Shown: one piece after another, positions 12,501 through 22,335 of the stretch
Layout: each line of letters begins with the position of its first letter
Position numbering within the stretch: the first letter of the stretch is position 1
Origin: Acanthaster planci
Lineage: Eukaryota; Echinodermata; Asteroidea; Valvatida; Acanthasteridae
Direction: 5' to 3'
NCBI RefSeq assembly: GCF_001949145.1
Contig: NW_019091550.1
Span: 318,724-351,208, forward strand
DNA length: 32,485 bases
Notes under the pieces: generated by a model
The model's database searches: none
The model's input: only the letters and a program-made list of their open reading frames with translations
Told to the model about the DNA's origin: nothing
Made by a program: the position numbers and the translations under genes

Positions 12501-13694
12501 TTGTACCAACATGTACAAGGACATGGAATTCTTTGGAAGTGATATACATGTATGTAGCATGAAGAACTGGCCATCATGACAGCTTTTCATTTTCCCACAG
12601 AATTGTGGCTGTAACTCCCAAAGGGTCTGGAGGGCCTGTTGTGAGACTCCAGACATTCCTTGAGGTAAGATCTTTAACCTAAAATTTCACAAAGGAAAAA
12701 TTCCACAGCTAACTCATACATGTCAATCATACCATATGTATTGTAATGCATTAAAATAACAGTGCACCTCCAAATCATACAACAGTGGCTGCTTATCTGA
12801 TGCTTGCTAAGATATCCCTGGCAGGGATATCTGAACACACCGGAGAGAAGGGGAACCTCCTACATGTACATGTACATCTTGTGGAGAACATTCCATCCAT
12901 GTGAAGTGGCACAATGCCAGTGCACATGTATGTGTGTGATAGTATTCAGTTTTAGATAACTTAATACATGTAAACACATCCCAGCGTTCAAATTCTTTGG
13001 AATTCCTTCAGGAGCTGGGCCTCTTCTGTTTGCAGTTTTAAGTTAGCCTAGATTGTAGTAGTTTATTAGTGTTTGGTGTAACTACATGTACACGTATGCT
13101 ACCAGCACTAAAAATATCAACACGTTGTTAACTGTCCTCCCATTCTGTCTCACTCATCAGACCACATGTGTACATTCATATGGCTATCTCTAGCTTTGCG
13201 TCGATGCAGTCGAAGCTACTCAAAATGATTGATTTGTTTGACTGTTACTGAAAGTAGTCTACAGACAAATCCAGTAACCACGGCAATGCTATCACTCAGT
13301 GTCACTAGTAATTTGCAGTGGCCAGAATTATCATGATAACTGTTGTACAGAGCCACTGTTCCATGACTCACTCTGCACAAAGTTGATCACAGTGCTTTCT
13401 GACAATTTAAGGGGGGGCATTAGGAATGTCAAGTGAAATATCGCTGGATTTGTTTGTAAGTCCTGACACCATCTCATTACAATCTGTTTGATGATCAAGA
13501 CTGCAGCATGTTTCTATGTATCCAAAATGAGGTATTACTGTTGTGGGTTTGTTGGTTTAACGAGTATGTCTCAAATCATGTAGGTACATGTATGAATAAT
13601 TCTTGTTGATCTATTCTGTTGACAGAGGGTCATTAAAGAGCAACAGATACAGCCACCGAAAGGGAAACTTCAAGCTGACTTCTGGAGAACGTGA
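437..13694 (+). CDS. GLE1: GLE1 (nucleoporin / mRNA export factor), C-terminal part, eight exons
   Basis: GLE1 sits on the cytoplasmic side of the nuclear pore and, with inositol hexakisphosphate, stimulates the DEAD-box ATPase DDX19/Dbp5 to strip proteins from exported mRNA; that is family knowledge. In the sequence, eight exons join in frame (437–549, 1095–1307, 3485–3675, 4254–4383, 4757–4861, 11714–11796, 12601–12664, 13626–13694) to 321 residues, which align along their length with the C-terminal part of vertebrate GLE1 as I remember it. Landmarks in order are [80 protein letters not shown] and the end DFWRT. The first visible exon is charged and helical, fitting the end of the coiled-coil region; the rest is the helical-repeat GLE1 domain. 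The family is about 700 residues, so the N-terminal half lies left of the window. All junctions keep frame and there is no internal stop, so the gene looks intact. Confidence 0.96.
737..790. repeat. Possible fragment of a transposon end (CAGTGGCGGATC…)
   Basis: CAGTGGCGGATCTGGGAGGG resembles hAT-type ends starting CAGTGGCGGATC seen in many animal genomes. The matching inverted end is not present nearby, so this may be one end of a truncated copy or a chance match. Confidence 0.3.
1095..1307 (+). CDS. GLE1: GLE1 exon, start of the GLE1 domain
   Basis: 71 codons follow the acceptor TTGTTTAG (ends 1094), and the donor is GTATGT at 1308. The segment [15 protein letters not shown] matches the MDLQKAATIPVSQIS stretch of human GLE1, and the VSGRRVSA and [11 protein letters not shown] stretches align with the following region. 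Phase 0 at both ends. Confidence 0.95.
1439..1466. repeat. Perfect hairpin, 10-bp stem and 8-base loop
   Basis: CAGTAAAAAC, loop GGCTGCGG, GTTTTTACTG. The stem is perfect and lies in the GLE1 intron 1308–3484. It could be a transposon remnant or chance in AT-rich DNA. Confidence 0.85.
2480..2950 (-). mobile_element. Penelope-like retroelement relic (reverse transcriptase)
   Basis: On the minus strand the segment reads, with frame changes, [20 protein letters not shown] and IFMEEFE (ATG of MGSP at 2786), then [20 protein letters not shown] (catalytic YVDD at 2685–2674), then a stop, FTMEQ, a stop, [15 protein letters not shown]. The [22 protein letters not shown] order is characteristic of Penelope-like reverse transcriptases. 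Weaker similarity ([16 protein letters not shown]) continues to about 2945. In-frame stops and a frameshift show it is dead. No GIY-YIG endonuclease part was recognised below 2480. It lies antisense in a GLE1 intron. Confidence 0.85.
3485..3675 (+). CDS. GLE1: GLE1 exon, helical domain
   Basis: The acceptor is TTATTAACAG (ends 3484) and the donor is GTAATG at 3676. The exon encodes [20 protein letters not shown], then [18 protein letters not shown] and EDYYK, equivalent to human KQGEEEVASHHEAAFP and LILAHLHKKCPYSVPF. It ends after two bases of a Lys codon that the next exon completes. Confidence 0.97.
4254..4383 (+). CDS. GLE1: GLE1 exon, helical domain
   Basis: The acceptor TATATTTTCTAG ends at 4253. 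One base completes the split codon, then [19 protein letters not shown] and [15 protein letters not shown] follow, one of the best conserved stretches of GLE1. The donor at 4384 is GTTCAA, weak, but it is required by frame and by the alignment into the next exon ([11 protein letters not shown]). Confidence 0.96.
4757..4861 (+). CDS. GLE1: GLE1 exon with a TACATGTA-derived acceptor
   Basis: 35 codons encode [19 protein letters not shown] and then [10 protein letters not shown], matching human IHPHGLNHGWRWLAQILN and ATLLFDFLE. The donor is a clear GTGAGT at 4862. The acceptor is unusual: TATATATACATGTAG has a poor pyrimidine tract, and its AG is formed by a TACATGTA octamer (4748–4755) followed by G. 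The intron downstream is 6.9 kb and rich in repeats. Confidence 0.97.
5550..6124 (+). mobile_element. TTAA-flanked inverted-repeat element, copy 1 (non-autonomous, piggyBac-like)
   Basis: The 575-bp segment begins TTAACCACTTCCTGC and ends with the complement of TTAACCACTTCTTGC, so it has terminal inverted repeats of about 15–20 bp bounded by TTAA. Its interior matches two further segments of this window (14109–14651, same orientation; 21755–22335, opposite orientation), which defines the ends. TTAA target duplication is the hallmark of piggyBac elements; that assignment is inference, since no transposase is encoded. It lies in the long GLE1 intron. Confidence 0.85.
6594..6929. mobile_element. 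Short MITE with about 30-bp inverted ends (TA-bounded)
   Basis: The left end TAGACTTGATATCAAGTCCG is repeated inverted at the right end (TAGACTTGAAATCCAGTCGT on the opposite strand), with further similarity to GGTCG about 30 bases in. Both ends begin with TA, compatible with a TA target site as in Tc1/mariner MITEs, but the superfamily is a guess. The 336-bp interior has no coding capacity that I recognise. Confidence 0.65.
6930..8989. other. GLE1 intron sequence, nothing recognised
   Basis: About 2 kb of AT-rich intron. 7911–8260 has overlapping open frames on both strands, but no splice-site-bounded exon, no known domain and no repeat family that I recognise. Confidence 0.6.
8990..9520 (-). 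mobile_element. LINE relic (C-terminal end of a non-LTR reverse transcriptase ORF)
   Basis: On the minus strand the frames give, with breaks, [17 protein letters not shown], then [20 protein letters not shown], then [14 protein letters not shown], then [20 protein letters not shown] and a tail with [14 protein letters not shown]. This order (DDLxWxxHVxxICKKA, RPVLEYACPVWHxGLTxxQ, LExVQKRAL, YNLRN) is the usual C-terminal part of CR1/Jockey-type LINE ORF2. It is frameshifted and 5'-truncated. It lies in the long GLE1 intron. Confidence 0.75.
9521..10491. other. GLE1 intron sequence, nothing firm
   Basis: The stretch may continue the upstream part of the minus-strand LINE relic, and 10000–10400 has a retroelement-like feel, but I could not find a conserved motif in any frame. 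Confidence 0.4.
10492..11356. mobile_element. Harbinger-like MITE with about 50-bp inverted ends and TAA duplications
   Basis: The 865-bp segment begins GGGGTCATCCATTCATTTTT and ends with an inverted copy (GGGGTCATCCGTTTTTGTCA on the other strand). Similarity continues inward to the GTACAAA–CGTAC block. The trinucleotide TAA directly precedes (10489–10491) and follows (11357–11359) it. A 3-bp TWA duplication with GGG-type ends fits PIF/Harbinger elements. No transposase is recognisable inside; the open frames on its minus strand match nothing I know. Confidence 0.7.
11714..11796 (+). CDS. GLE1: GLE1 exon
   Basis: The acceptor TTTCCTTTAAAAG ends at 11713 and the donor is a strong GTAAGT at 11797. 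The exon encodes [18 protein letters not shown] and then YKNYFPK, aligning with human VCGNALMKQYQVQFWKM and EDYFPR. The last Lys codon is split after two bases. Confidence 0.97.
12601..12664 (+). CDS. GLE1: GLE1 exon
   Basis: The acceptor CATTTTCCCACAG ends at 12600 and the donor is GTAAGA at 12665. It encodes [20 protein letters not shown] and a final Glu, aligning with human [21 protein letters not shown]. Phase is 0 at its end. Confidence 0.96.
12810..12832. repeat. Perfect 23-base palindrome
   Basis: AGATATCCCTG and CAGGGATATCT flank a single G: an 11-bp perfect inverted repeat with one central base, in the last GLE1 intron. No associated gene or transposon end is seen. Confidence 0.9.
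13626..13694 (+). CDS. GLE1: GLE1 terminal coding exon with stop
   Basis: The acceptor TTCTGTTGACAG ends at 13625. 22 codons run [20 protein letters not shown] plus RT, then TGA at 13692. The end matches human PVPKGFLTSSFWRS, so the protein terminates at the normal family C-terminus. Confidence 0.96.
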   Translation, partial: RVIKEQQIQPPKGKLQADFWRT

Positions 13695-14108
13695 CATTTT
13701 TCCGACACTCAAGTTCTCCATGCCCATCAGCTTTAACCTTTTACTCTAACTCTAACTTGTGGATAAAAAACTGTCTTCTCTGAACCTGTCAGATCTGCTC
13801 TGAATCCAAAGTTTTAATTAAATCCAAACCCAAGCGGCATAGGTGCAAACAGGGCTGGATTAATGCTCCAGGCACCAGAGTTATGTAGGCCTTACCTACC
13901 CAAGGTACAAATGCCAATTTAACAGTGAGAGTCAATCATCACATTTTGGAAATGACCTTCTTTTACCTTATCTTTTTTTTAAAATGACAGCATATTAGGC
14001 AAAAAAACTTCACATGGAATTTATCTGCTATTTTCAAATCTAGAACAATTTTAACAGGTAATATGGTCAGCAAGTTTTTGCCCAGCTGCAAATGATTTAT
14101 TATACTTT

Positions 14109-14651
14109 TTAACCACTACCAGCCNNNNNNNNNNNNNNNNNNNNNNNNNNNNNNNNNNNNNNNNNNNNNNNNNNNNNNNNNNNNNNNNNNNNNNNNNNNN
14201 NNNNNNNNNNNNNNNNNNNNNNNNNNNNNNNNNNNNNNNNNNNNNNNNNNNNNNNNNNNNNNNNNNNNNNNNNNNNNNNNNNNNNNNNNNNNNNNNNNNN
14301 NNNNNNNNNNNNNNNNNNNNNNNNNNNNNNNNNNNNNNNNNNNNNNNNNNNNNNNNNNNNNNNNNNNNNNNNNNNNNNNNNNNNNNNNNNNNNNNNNNNN
14401 NNNNNNNNNNNNNNNNNNNNNNNNNNNNNNNNNNNNNNNNNNNNNNNNNNNNNNNNNNNNNNNNNNNNNNNNNNNNNNNNNNNNNNNNNNNNNNNNNNNN
14501 NNNNNNNNNNNNNNNNNNTTACTCCGTGCGGCTATAAACGACTGTTAAATGGAATGATGAATTGTTGAAGGATTTTGAAAACGGAAGAAATGATAGTCAT
14601 GCCGGCGCAGCATCCTCAACGTTGAAAAATGCCCCGGTCCGAAGTGGTTAA
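14109..14651 (+). mobile_element. TTAA-flanked element, copy 3, interior lost in the N gap
   Basis: Left of the gap the sequence reads TTAACCACTACCAGCC (14109–14124). Right of it, 14519–14651 matches the last 130 bases of copy 1 (shared GGATTTTGAAAACGGAAGAA-type stretch) and ends GAAGTGGTTAA. The total of 543 including 394 N is close to the 575–581 bp of the other copies, so the gap almost certainly lies within one copy. Confidence 0.8.
14125..14518. other. Assembly gap (394 N)
   Basis: A run of 394 N. By comparison with the other copies of the TTAA element, the hidden sequence should be the interior of copy 3, a likely reason the assembler failed here. Confidence 0.98.
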
Positions 14652-15454
14652 CCGGGAAATTGAGAAATATTACGTATGCATATCCCAAAACAGAGTCACA
14701 CTTTCTAGATTTCATTTCTACCGTTCTGATATGTGGAATAAACATGAACAAAAATCACACCATAATCTAAAGTACATATCAAGACATAATTTTACTTACT
14801 AGGTTTTCAGAATAGGAAAATGCTCACTTAGTAGAAACAGTTTTTATAATTTAAATGTCACAAGGAATAACTTCTCCAGTATAGGGACGGAGAAGGAATT
14901 TCATTTTCAAAGGATTGGGAGTAGATGTATGTAACCTAACCTTGGCTTATTTATTATTGATATGTATAGCATTGGGAACATTATTTGCGGGCAAAATGTA
15001 TTGATGAGTGCATATTCAGAGAAGTGTGTGTTTTCTTCTGTGGTAATAGTGTGCATCTACGTGGATGCTGCATATCTCACAAATTGTGCCAACAGTCCCA
15101 CACACTTCAAGACGTGATGCCAATCCCAGGGTTTATGCCCCCCAAGCTGGACCAAGACAGCATGAGTTTCCTAGCAATAGAGGCTCCTTGGTGGGAACTT
15201 TACTTCACTGGTTTACAGATGACTGTGAGATGCATGCGTTGTTACAATGAACACTCCAAGCTAGCATGGCTCTTTTCGGCCGAAGAGAGAGTACTTCTGC
15301 TTAAGGCAAATAATGCTTGGATGCTTTAGTAGACCACTCTCATTTTGCCTACAACTTGTATGGGTGGCCAAAGTTTGCAGAAATATCACCTTTGGGTTGG
15401 TTTTGAATATTACCCCCAATTTGTTCCAAATAGACATTTGTCTCATTGATTTCA

Positions 15455-15460
15455 AATAAA
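15455..15460 (+). terminator. Candidate poly(A) signal AATAAA for GLE1
   Basis: This is the first canonical AATAAA on the plus strand that I see after the GLE1 stop outside the N gap. It is followed by GTTGTATTTTC, a GT/T-rich downstream context. Alternatives are ATTAAA at 13817–13822 and AATAAA at 15733–15738. Confidence 0.35.
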
Positions 15461-15858
15461 GTTGTATTTTCATTTAGTATTGAGTAGTACATGTATGATT
15501 ATCTGGTGTTTTGATCCCTCAGTGGGATTTTTAACACTATGAATGATTCTTTCACTTTTATACATATATCAACAGTCGATCATAGTTTTAGCAGCCACTT
15601 GTACAAAAACACAACTGTGGCATCAAAAAAGTAGACCCTATGATGTAATAAGCCTGCATCTCCATTGTTATTCACTTCATTTAATTAAAAATTAACCCTA
15701 ACCCCCGAGGGGCAATGGAAATTATGCATATGAATAAAGTTATTTGAGAATTTTTGGTTTCATGACTTTGCAGCATGTCAACGTAACACATTCATGACAT
15801 TGTAATACAAACCTTTACAGAATTCTGATGCCATGAAATCAGGTGTGCACCCAAAACC

Positions 15859-16130
15859 TGGGCCCAATTTCACCGAGCTGCTTAAGTTAGCCAATAAGTC
15901 ATGCTTACTGTAGCAGAAAAATTTGCTCACCTTACAAGCACTACTTGCGTGGCATTGTTGTGCTTATGGTTGTGCACAGAGATTTCTATTATTACAACAC
16001 TAAGTTAAGCAATTCTTTCCTCTGAGGTTAGCATGCTGTTTGCTCTGCTTACTCCTTACAGTCTACATGAAATATGCAGAGCCTTTTTAACTGTAAAATT
16101 ATGTGCTTAGCAGTGCCATGAAATAGGGCA
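15859..16130. mobile_element. Inverted-repeat element of about 270 bp (MITE-like)
   Basis: The left end GGGCCCAATTTCACCGAGCT and following GCTTAAG reappear inverted at the right end (TGCCCTATTTCATGGCACTG then CTAAG on the other strand), about 75 percent matching over 25 bases. Ends reading 'GGGCCCAATTTCATAGAGCTGCTTAAG' feel familiar from invertebrate deuterostome genomes. The interior repeats GCTTA motifs. No clear target duplication is visible. Confidence 0.6.
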
Positions 16131-16733
16131 GATTGTCTGCATTAAATTATTGTAAAGTTTGTGCTTTTAATTTGTAATTTTCATCTCTTAATTATGCAAG
16201 GCAATGCCAACAAAGTTTAATTTCTTTTGAAAAATTCATAATTAATTTTGTAAGAGATAAAATTTGACAACTAAGGTTGTGATCATTAAAAGAATACAAA
16301 CTTTTGTAGAAAAATTCTTCTGGCCAGAGAGTAACTTGCATAGTAGTTTGGATTGTAAAAGTTCTTTTAATGTTGATTTGTCCGAGTCTGTTTCCTGAGT
16401 ACCTAACCTCCCTCCCCAAGAAAAAAATATTTACATGGTTGCACAAATGTAAGCACAGCATGAAGTAATGACACTGATAGACCTTCATCTGATTGCTACC
16501 TTACCATTACTCAAAATCACAAGCATTGAACTATGTGTTGGCACTACAGCAGGCATTCCTATAGAGGTTATACATGAGTATGTCCTCAGATGGCATTTTA
16601 TCACTTGGATTGGCTCGAGTAAACCTTTATGCATTTGTTGTAACTAAATTGAAGTAACAAAAAACGGCGGCCTTCAAGATACCGTGGAGATGCCAGCAAC
16701 GCAAAACCTCTATTTGTTCTGAGTTTGTTGTGA

Positions 16734-17115
16734 ATCGAGACGGACTCGAGTTGAGTCATCGACTCAAGTCGCTACAACTCTAACATTTGTGCAAAATAAT
16801 GGAGCAGTGGAAACAACTGTATGACATTCCAGGTGGAGGATAATTCGCATAATGCCCTTGGTACGCATCATTTGTGTGTATGAATGGGCACTCGGGCTTC
16901 ACCCTGGGGCCCATTATTGCCCACACACGATGTAGCTTTATTCTTTGCATACACAATAGCTCAGAGTTGTAATGACTCACGTCTTACTTGAGTAACAATT
17001 TTTGAGGACTTGAGTTCCAATGAGTAAACAAACTCGCCTCACTTCACATGAATGAATAACTCTACTCGAGACCTTCATCAGAAGCCCCGACTCGAGTGAC
17101 AGTAAGCCTAGAGTC
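16734..17115. repeat. Degenerate GACTCGAG / GAGTC repeat region
   Basis: Two clusters (16734–16778 and about 16970–17115) carry many variants of ACTCGAGT, GACTCAAGTC and GACTTGAGT on both strands. The pattern suggests a decayed short tandem repeat. It is similar in kind to the GGACTCG array near 29.7 kb. Confidence 0.5.
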
Positions 17116-20100
17116 CCAAAAGTAAACAAACTTTACGACAATATATTTGCAATGACTCACAGTGTCAGTTTATTTTGTTCATTTCTATGATCATCAAAGG
17201 CAAGATGTGGTGTGACCACATGTATAAACCTAGAGGTTAATATAAAAATGCCAAAAACTGACTTTCTCCCTTCTTTTTATTCATCATATTGTGTTCAAGT
17301 ATTGATGACTCCATTTACATGTAAATTAACTAAATACATGACTTGACTCAACTTTTTGCCTACGTTACAGTGACTAGAGTCAGAAATTAGTGGGTCATTG
17401 CAACTGCAATAGCTGCATGCTCTATTGTACACATAGTGAACAGTCAGTTTGTTTCCAACTCCTAAAGCTAGCACTACTCTGCTCCCAACCACAGTGCATT
17501 ACACAAAAGGACTACACTATGGGGGTATCTCCAAAAACAGTATCCTGGTAGCTAATGTTGACATCAGTGTGTTTAGAATGAACAGATGATGTCTCGGCTA
17601 CCATTGTAATTTTTTTGGGGGGGGGCTGCAAACTTTCCCTTCTTGCATCTTTTTGACTGATCTCATCAAATAAGAGTCAATAAGTCTTCAAACGGCAAAG
17701 GAAAGTTTTTTGAATGAATGAAATAAACTGTTATCCGTTTGATTTTACAGATGGCAGATGGACATTTTAGAAGCAAACCTGCGCAGCTGGCCTAGTAAAG
17801 TATTATACTTACACAAGTAACATTTGAGGTAATACAGACCATGTCATAGCTGTGCAAATAGGCCTATTCCTCTTTATCCCCTACAGCAGATAGCGTGTAG
17901 TCGGTTACAATGCACATAAAGGTTCATTTCAACAGAGTTTTAGATCATTTGACCTTACAAATAAACACAGACACATTGGTTATGTCAATCAGACATGTAG
18001 GCTGCTTGTACCCTGTGAGATGAATTAAATTTAAGCAAATTAATAAAAATTGGGGGGGGGGTTGAATCCCAGGAGTTGACATGAAACACTTCAGAAGACT
18101 GTGGAAATGGCTGGGTTTATTTAGTGGTTATGTGTGAATAAATGTAAATAATATATTCAATTCAGTCAAAGGCTTGCATTTCAACAATCTTGCTTTTCAA
18201 TGATGTACAAATGAATTAATGTACAAAACGGTTCTTTTACTTATGTGACTGATCCTTATTCCGCTTGTGGGGTAGGGTAAAAATTGTCCAATGTGATCCC
18301 ACAGAGCAGAATTGAAGGAATGGATACGTGTACATGTATCTTTGCTTGCAGTAGATGAACCAATTGAAATACATGTATTCTGAAAGTTACTCGATTTGAA
18401 GAAATGGAGAAAGTGCATTTGGTAGTAATTCTGTTAATCTCATTCCTACCAAACAAGGAAGCAAACATTAATGCACCTGTTCAGCTCATTTCCTGTGTAA
18501 TAATTTACCTCATCCATGCATCAAAAACATTCTTCCAAGACCAAAAAGGGCAATGTTGCAATTTGATCCAAATGTTAAAAGAATGAAGACTCAGTTTTAG
18601 GCTATTCGACAGAGACTGTTCTACAAATGGGTCAGGTCAAATTGGCCCAGATCCAAATCTGTCATTCCAAAATAAAGCAAGAACTAAACTAGGCAACATT
18701 TTTGTATTACAGCCTTGTCCACCAAAAAAATTCTTCTAGTAAATCTTCTTGTAAATTTTTTTCTCTTTTAGTAAGTCAAACACCTTTGTACACTGTAATT
18801 TCCACACAAATTGTACAAACCATTTTTATTTGCCGTTTCATTAAAAAATTCTACCGTTAAAAGGACAAATAAAGAAACCTGTTAAGTTAAAATCAATGTC
18901 CAAAATATACAGTCAAAATTCTGCTTCACCAACTAGTAACTTTAAAGGGAGGGACACAATGTGCTGTGGAGTTTAATCATGGTCTCTCAAATCTTCAAGT
19001 TTTAAAAGACATTCAAACACCTCATGCCCAACAAACCCTCCACAAGTGCTTTATGTAACCTGTAAATGTAACAATGTTCTTAGAAGTCCTCAGTAACATG
19101 TGCAGATGTATGTGTCAAGGCCCGGCATCTAGATAGTATCAACTACACAAAATGAGTAGGTGAAAATTACACATTAACCCAGCAGTTGCCATCCTCAAGC
19201 ATATTTTCATACCACTGCATACATTTCAGTGCAACAGAGTTGAAATGCCTAACACAGTCTACAGCAGCCCTGAACTATAGGAACCCTCTATTGCACTCAT
19301 GTTGCACAATCTATAAAAACATGTACATTTACTTTGCTTTAAAAACTACAATCCATAGCCCTTTTGCAATTCGTAGACATGCCTACGTGTACAAACCCAT
19401 GCAGTTTGCAGTATGAAGCAATTTGTACTGTTTTTGACCCACCAATGCTAAACCCTGATGTTTTACCATTTCTAAGAACTGCCTCGGGAGAAATAGCATG
19501 CATGTAATTACAACTTGATGGTTCTTCTTGCAAAAGTGCTGTCTATACAGGAATCCATGCAGTGGTTAAAACACTGTGCAAGGTTTTTGTCCACAAAAGC
19601 TGTCCCAGGATTGTACTCTAGACAATGTTTCCACCATTCCTGTAGGCATGGTAGGGAATGGTGTAAGCATTGTATTGTGATCCTGTGCCTAAATTTATGT
19701 GGGATTTTATTTTTAAATTCCAGGCAAAGTCGTCCCAACTTCTGAAAGTCACCCCACTCTTCTTTCTTTCCATACAACACCATTATACTGATGGAAAGAA
19801 CTAAAATTTTATGCAAAAAAGATGGATGCCTTCAAATTTACTCACAATTACATGTACCTGAATTTTCAGAATGAAGTTACCAGTAAAGTGAATGCTTTGC
19901 TTCGGCATCTGCTTCTAATAGATTAAATACAACACTTTACCAGGAATCTTCACACACTTCCTAACGGCTATGCACAACGAAATAAATGTGACTATTAGCC
20001 TCACTTTGAGGTGAATGAAAGAAACTGGGATATACTTCAAATAATGTGACTTTACACAAACGTAATGTACATGTGGAGAGGTGAATGGACATTTACAGAG

Positions 20101-21754
20101 AGAAATCATACAGTGGTTACTGGTTCACAAACAACAAACTAAACATTATACTGGGTATTTAACAGGGCAAACATGCATGAATCCTGTCAATAGATAAGTA
20201 TATATACACATACATAAAAAGGGAAACCCTTTTCAGAGTAACCTCTAAAAGAATGTTCAGAAATTCAAACATTTTGAAATGACCTCTGTTCCTGAATAGA
20301 CGTCTGTGCTGCCGACATCGCACTTCACTTACATGTGTGCTTTCCTATGGTGCTTGGCAGTCCATACATGTAAGTCCCCCCCCCCGGCTCCATAAGAAAG
20401 TGCATAATGTAAACCAAGTGTGATGTCATCAATTCAGGGGCCAATTTGATCACCAACCTTCATCCGAAGTAGAATCAGGCTTTTACAGCTGTATACTTGA
20501 ACATGACAAAAATATCAATGGATGTCACTGTTTAAAATCATCAACTGCATATACTCAAATAAAAAACACCAGTAAAAGCATTATTACTTGACAAGTGTAC
20601 ATGATTAAAATTTGATACCACTATGTTAAATGTTGGGTGAGTGTATGGCATTACAGCAGTAAGCAGTAACATCTCTCTCTGGCAAAGGAAAACTTCCTGG
20701 GTTGAAATGGATTGTAACAGATGAGGATGGGGCTCGGAAAGGGTTGGACTAAAGAAAATGACAAGCTCTGCACTTTGCCTACTTTGCACTTTTTTGGAAT
20801 CCTACTTCATGTAAGTAACTCAAACAGGAATTGATTCAAGGTGGCTTAAGTTTATGATTACAAACTTACATGAACACAGTAGTCTTCCTTTCTGTAACGT
20901 ACAAGAAGTAAATGTTTTCTTCTTGGACTGATTTCTCAAGTTTACAAATCCAAACACGGAAAGTGAAATACAGCAACAATTATCCTAATAACCTGTCCAA
21001 ATTTTAGGGGTTATTCATCGTAATACTGCATTCCACAAAATGAGTCTTCAGGTATTTTTTTTTTAAATTTCATTTAGTTTGCATGAAAAAACAGCTTTGC
21101 TTTGACTCAACTAGGCATCCTTTAATATGAAGATGGACATTATGTGGGTGAAAATATGTTGAGATTTTATAAGATTCTTTTTTAAAAATCATTACTTAAA
21201 CAGTGGCTCGTGACTTTCCATTTATTTTATTTGCACACAATATTAAATCCGAGTATTCCATATGTATACATGTGTTCATGCTTGTAGGATGCACTTTGAA
21301 GTATAGTGCACTGTATTATTGTGCACCATATTAAGTTATTCAACACCCCTCCCAAATGTTTGTAATACACAACATCTATAGTGGCATGTAACTGTGCATT
21401 GTGATCATTCATGAACTGATGAATCTTAAGCATCCCATTGATTGCAATACAATCAAACACCAACAAAACGAGTGCTGTTAATACATGTACAACATCCTGC
21501 TTGTAACACAGAAAAGTTTAATTCTCCCAGTCTTTGTAATCTTTGTTTTCCAACATTGATAAAGAAGCTCCCTAATATAACAAAGGTACATGTAATTTTG
21601 AAATTTAAACGACCTTGTTATGAAGGTGTTCAACTGTGCTTGTATATGCAAATATGTGAGTGATATGCTGTTTGCTTGTACAGAATTAACAATTAGCAGC
21701 TGACTATGGTAACTTGTAAAGCTGATCTACATCTACTCTAATTACAGAACGTGT
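17116..21754. other. Intergenic, no gene recognised; part may be UNC119 3' UTR
   Basis: Contains poly-G/C runs (17617–17626, 18052–18061, about 20377–20385) and several TACATGTA copies. No exon-like open frame has both splice sites and similarity. Minus-strand AATAAA hexamers occur (for example 18121–18116 and near 21220), so a long UNC119 3' UTR could reach into it, but no site can be chosen. Confidence 0.5.
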
Positions 21755-22335
21755 TTAACCACTTTACGCCAATGGCAGTTATCAATTTTGATGATGCTGG
21801 GGTGGGATAGTTATCATTTTTTTGTTTCCAAAATTCTTTAAAAATTCACATCTTCATTTACTGGACACTTACACCCACACGAAGGACTGTATGGTTTCTA
21901 CTCTAATCTGACAGACAACTTCTATTGATGCTGGAGTATTTCAGCCAGGCCTGCTGCCTTGTAAAAAGAGCCCAGATTGTGCAGTGATACGTAATTTTCT
22001 TTTGTTCACGAAACTGGCACAGTGCGCTGTAGACCTCTTTTCAATAGGGGCCAGATTAGCACGCAATGGTGCTGTGTGGTTCATCGCTTTTGTTCCCGGT
22101 GGTAATCCACTCGCGCTGAATCCCCAAAACCGTAGTATACTGTTTCAAAACAAGGCTGGATTATCTCCACTATTGAGAGTGAAAATATGTTGGTAATTCC
22201 CAGCAGCCTGGTCTTTTGTTACGAGTACAGTCTTTTGTTACAAAGCCAAGTTCCCTTTGTTCGATTTCAGAGACCCCGGCCACGCATATAAAGAATACGT
22301 GTCCGGTACCGGAAACCCAAGCGGCAAGTGGTTAA
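21755..22335 (-). mobile_element. TTAA-flanked element, copy 2 (inverted)
   Basis: This 581-bp segment starts TTAACCACTTTACGCC and ends GGCAAGTGGTTAA. It matches copy 1 in reverse complement along its whole length. Shared blocks include TTGTTTTGAAACAGTATAC, TCAATAGGGGCCAGATTAGC and GGACACTTAC. Compared with copy 1 it lacks about 16 bases in a tRNA-like patch. Confidence 0.88.

Larger units (their letters stand above)
13695..15475 (+). other. GLE1: Candidate GLE1 3' UTR
   Basis: No coding sequence is supported after the GLE1 stop. A canonical AATAAA at 15455, followed by a GT-rich stretch, would give a 3' UTR of about 1.8 kb. That UTR would contain the gapped TTAA element copy (14109–14651) and the N run. 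An ATTAAA at 13817 would give a far shorter UTR, and a second AATAAA lies at 15733. The choice is inference only. Confidence 0.3.

Noticed and set aside
14985-15329. Open frame of about 114 codons on the plus strand, between GLE1 and the AATAAA at 15455
   Set aside because: No recognisable similarity, two overlapping frames look equally protein-like, and no splice context ties it to a gene. It is more likely GLE1 3' UTR or intergenic DNA.
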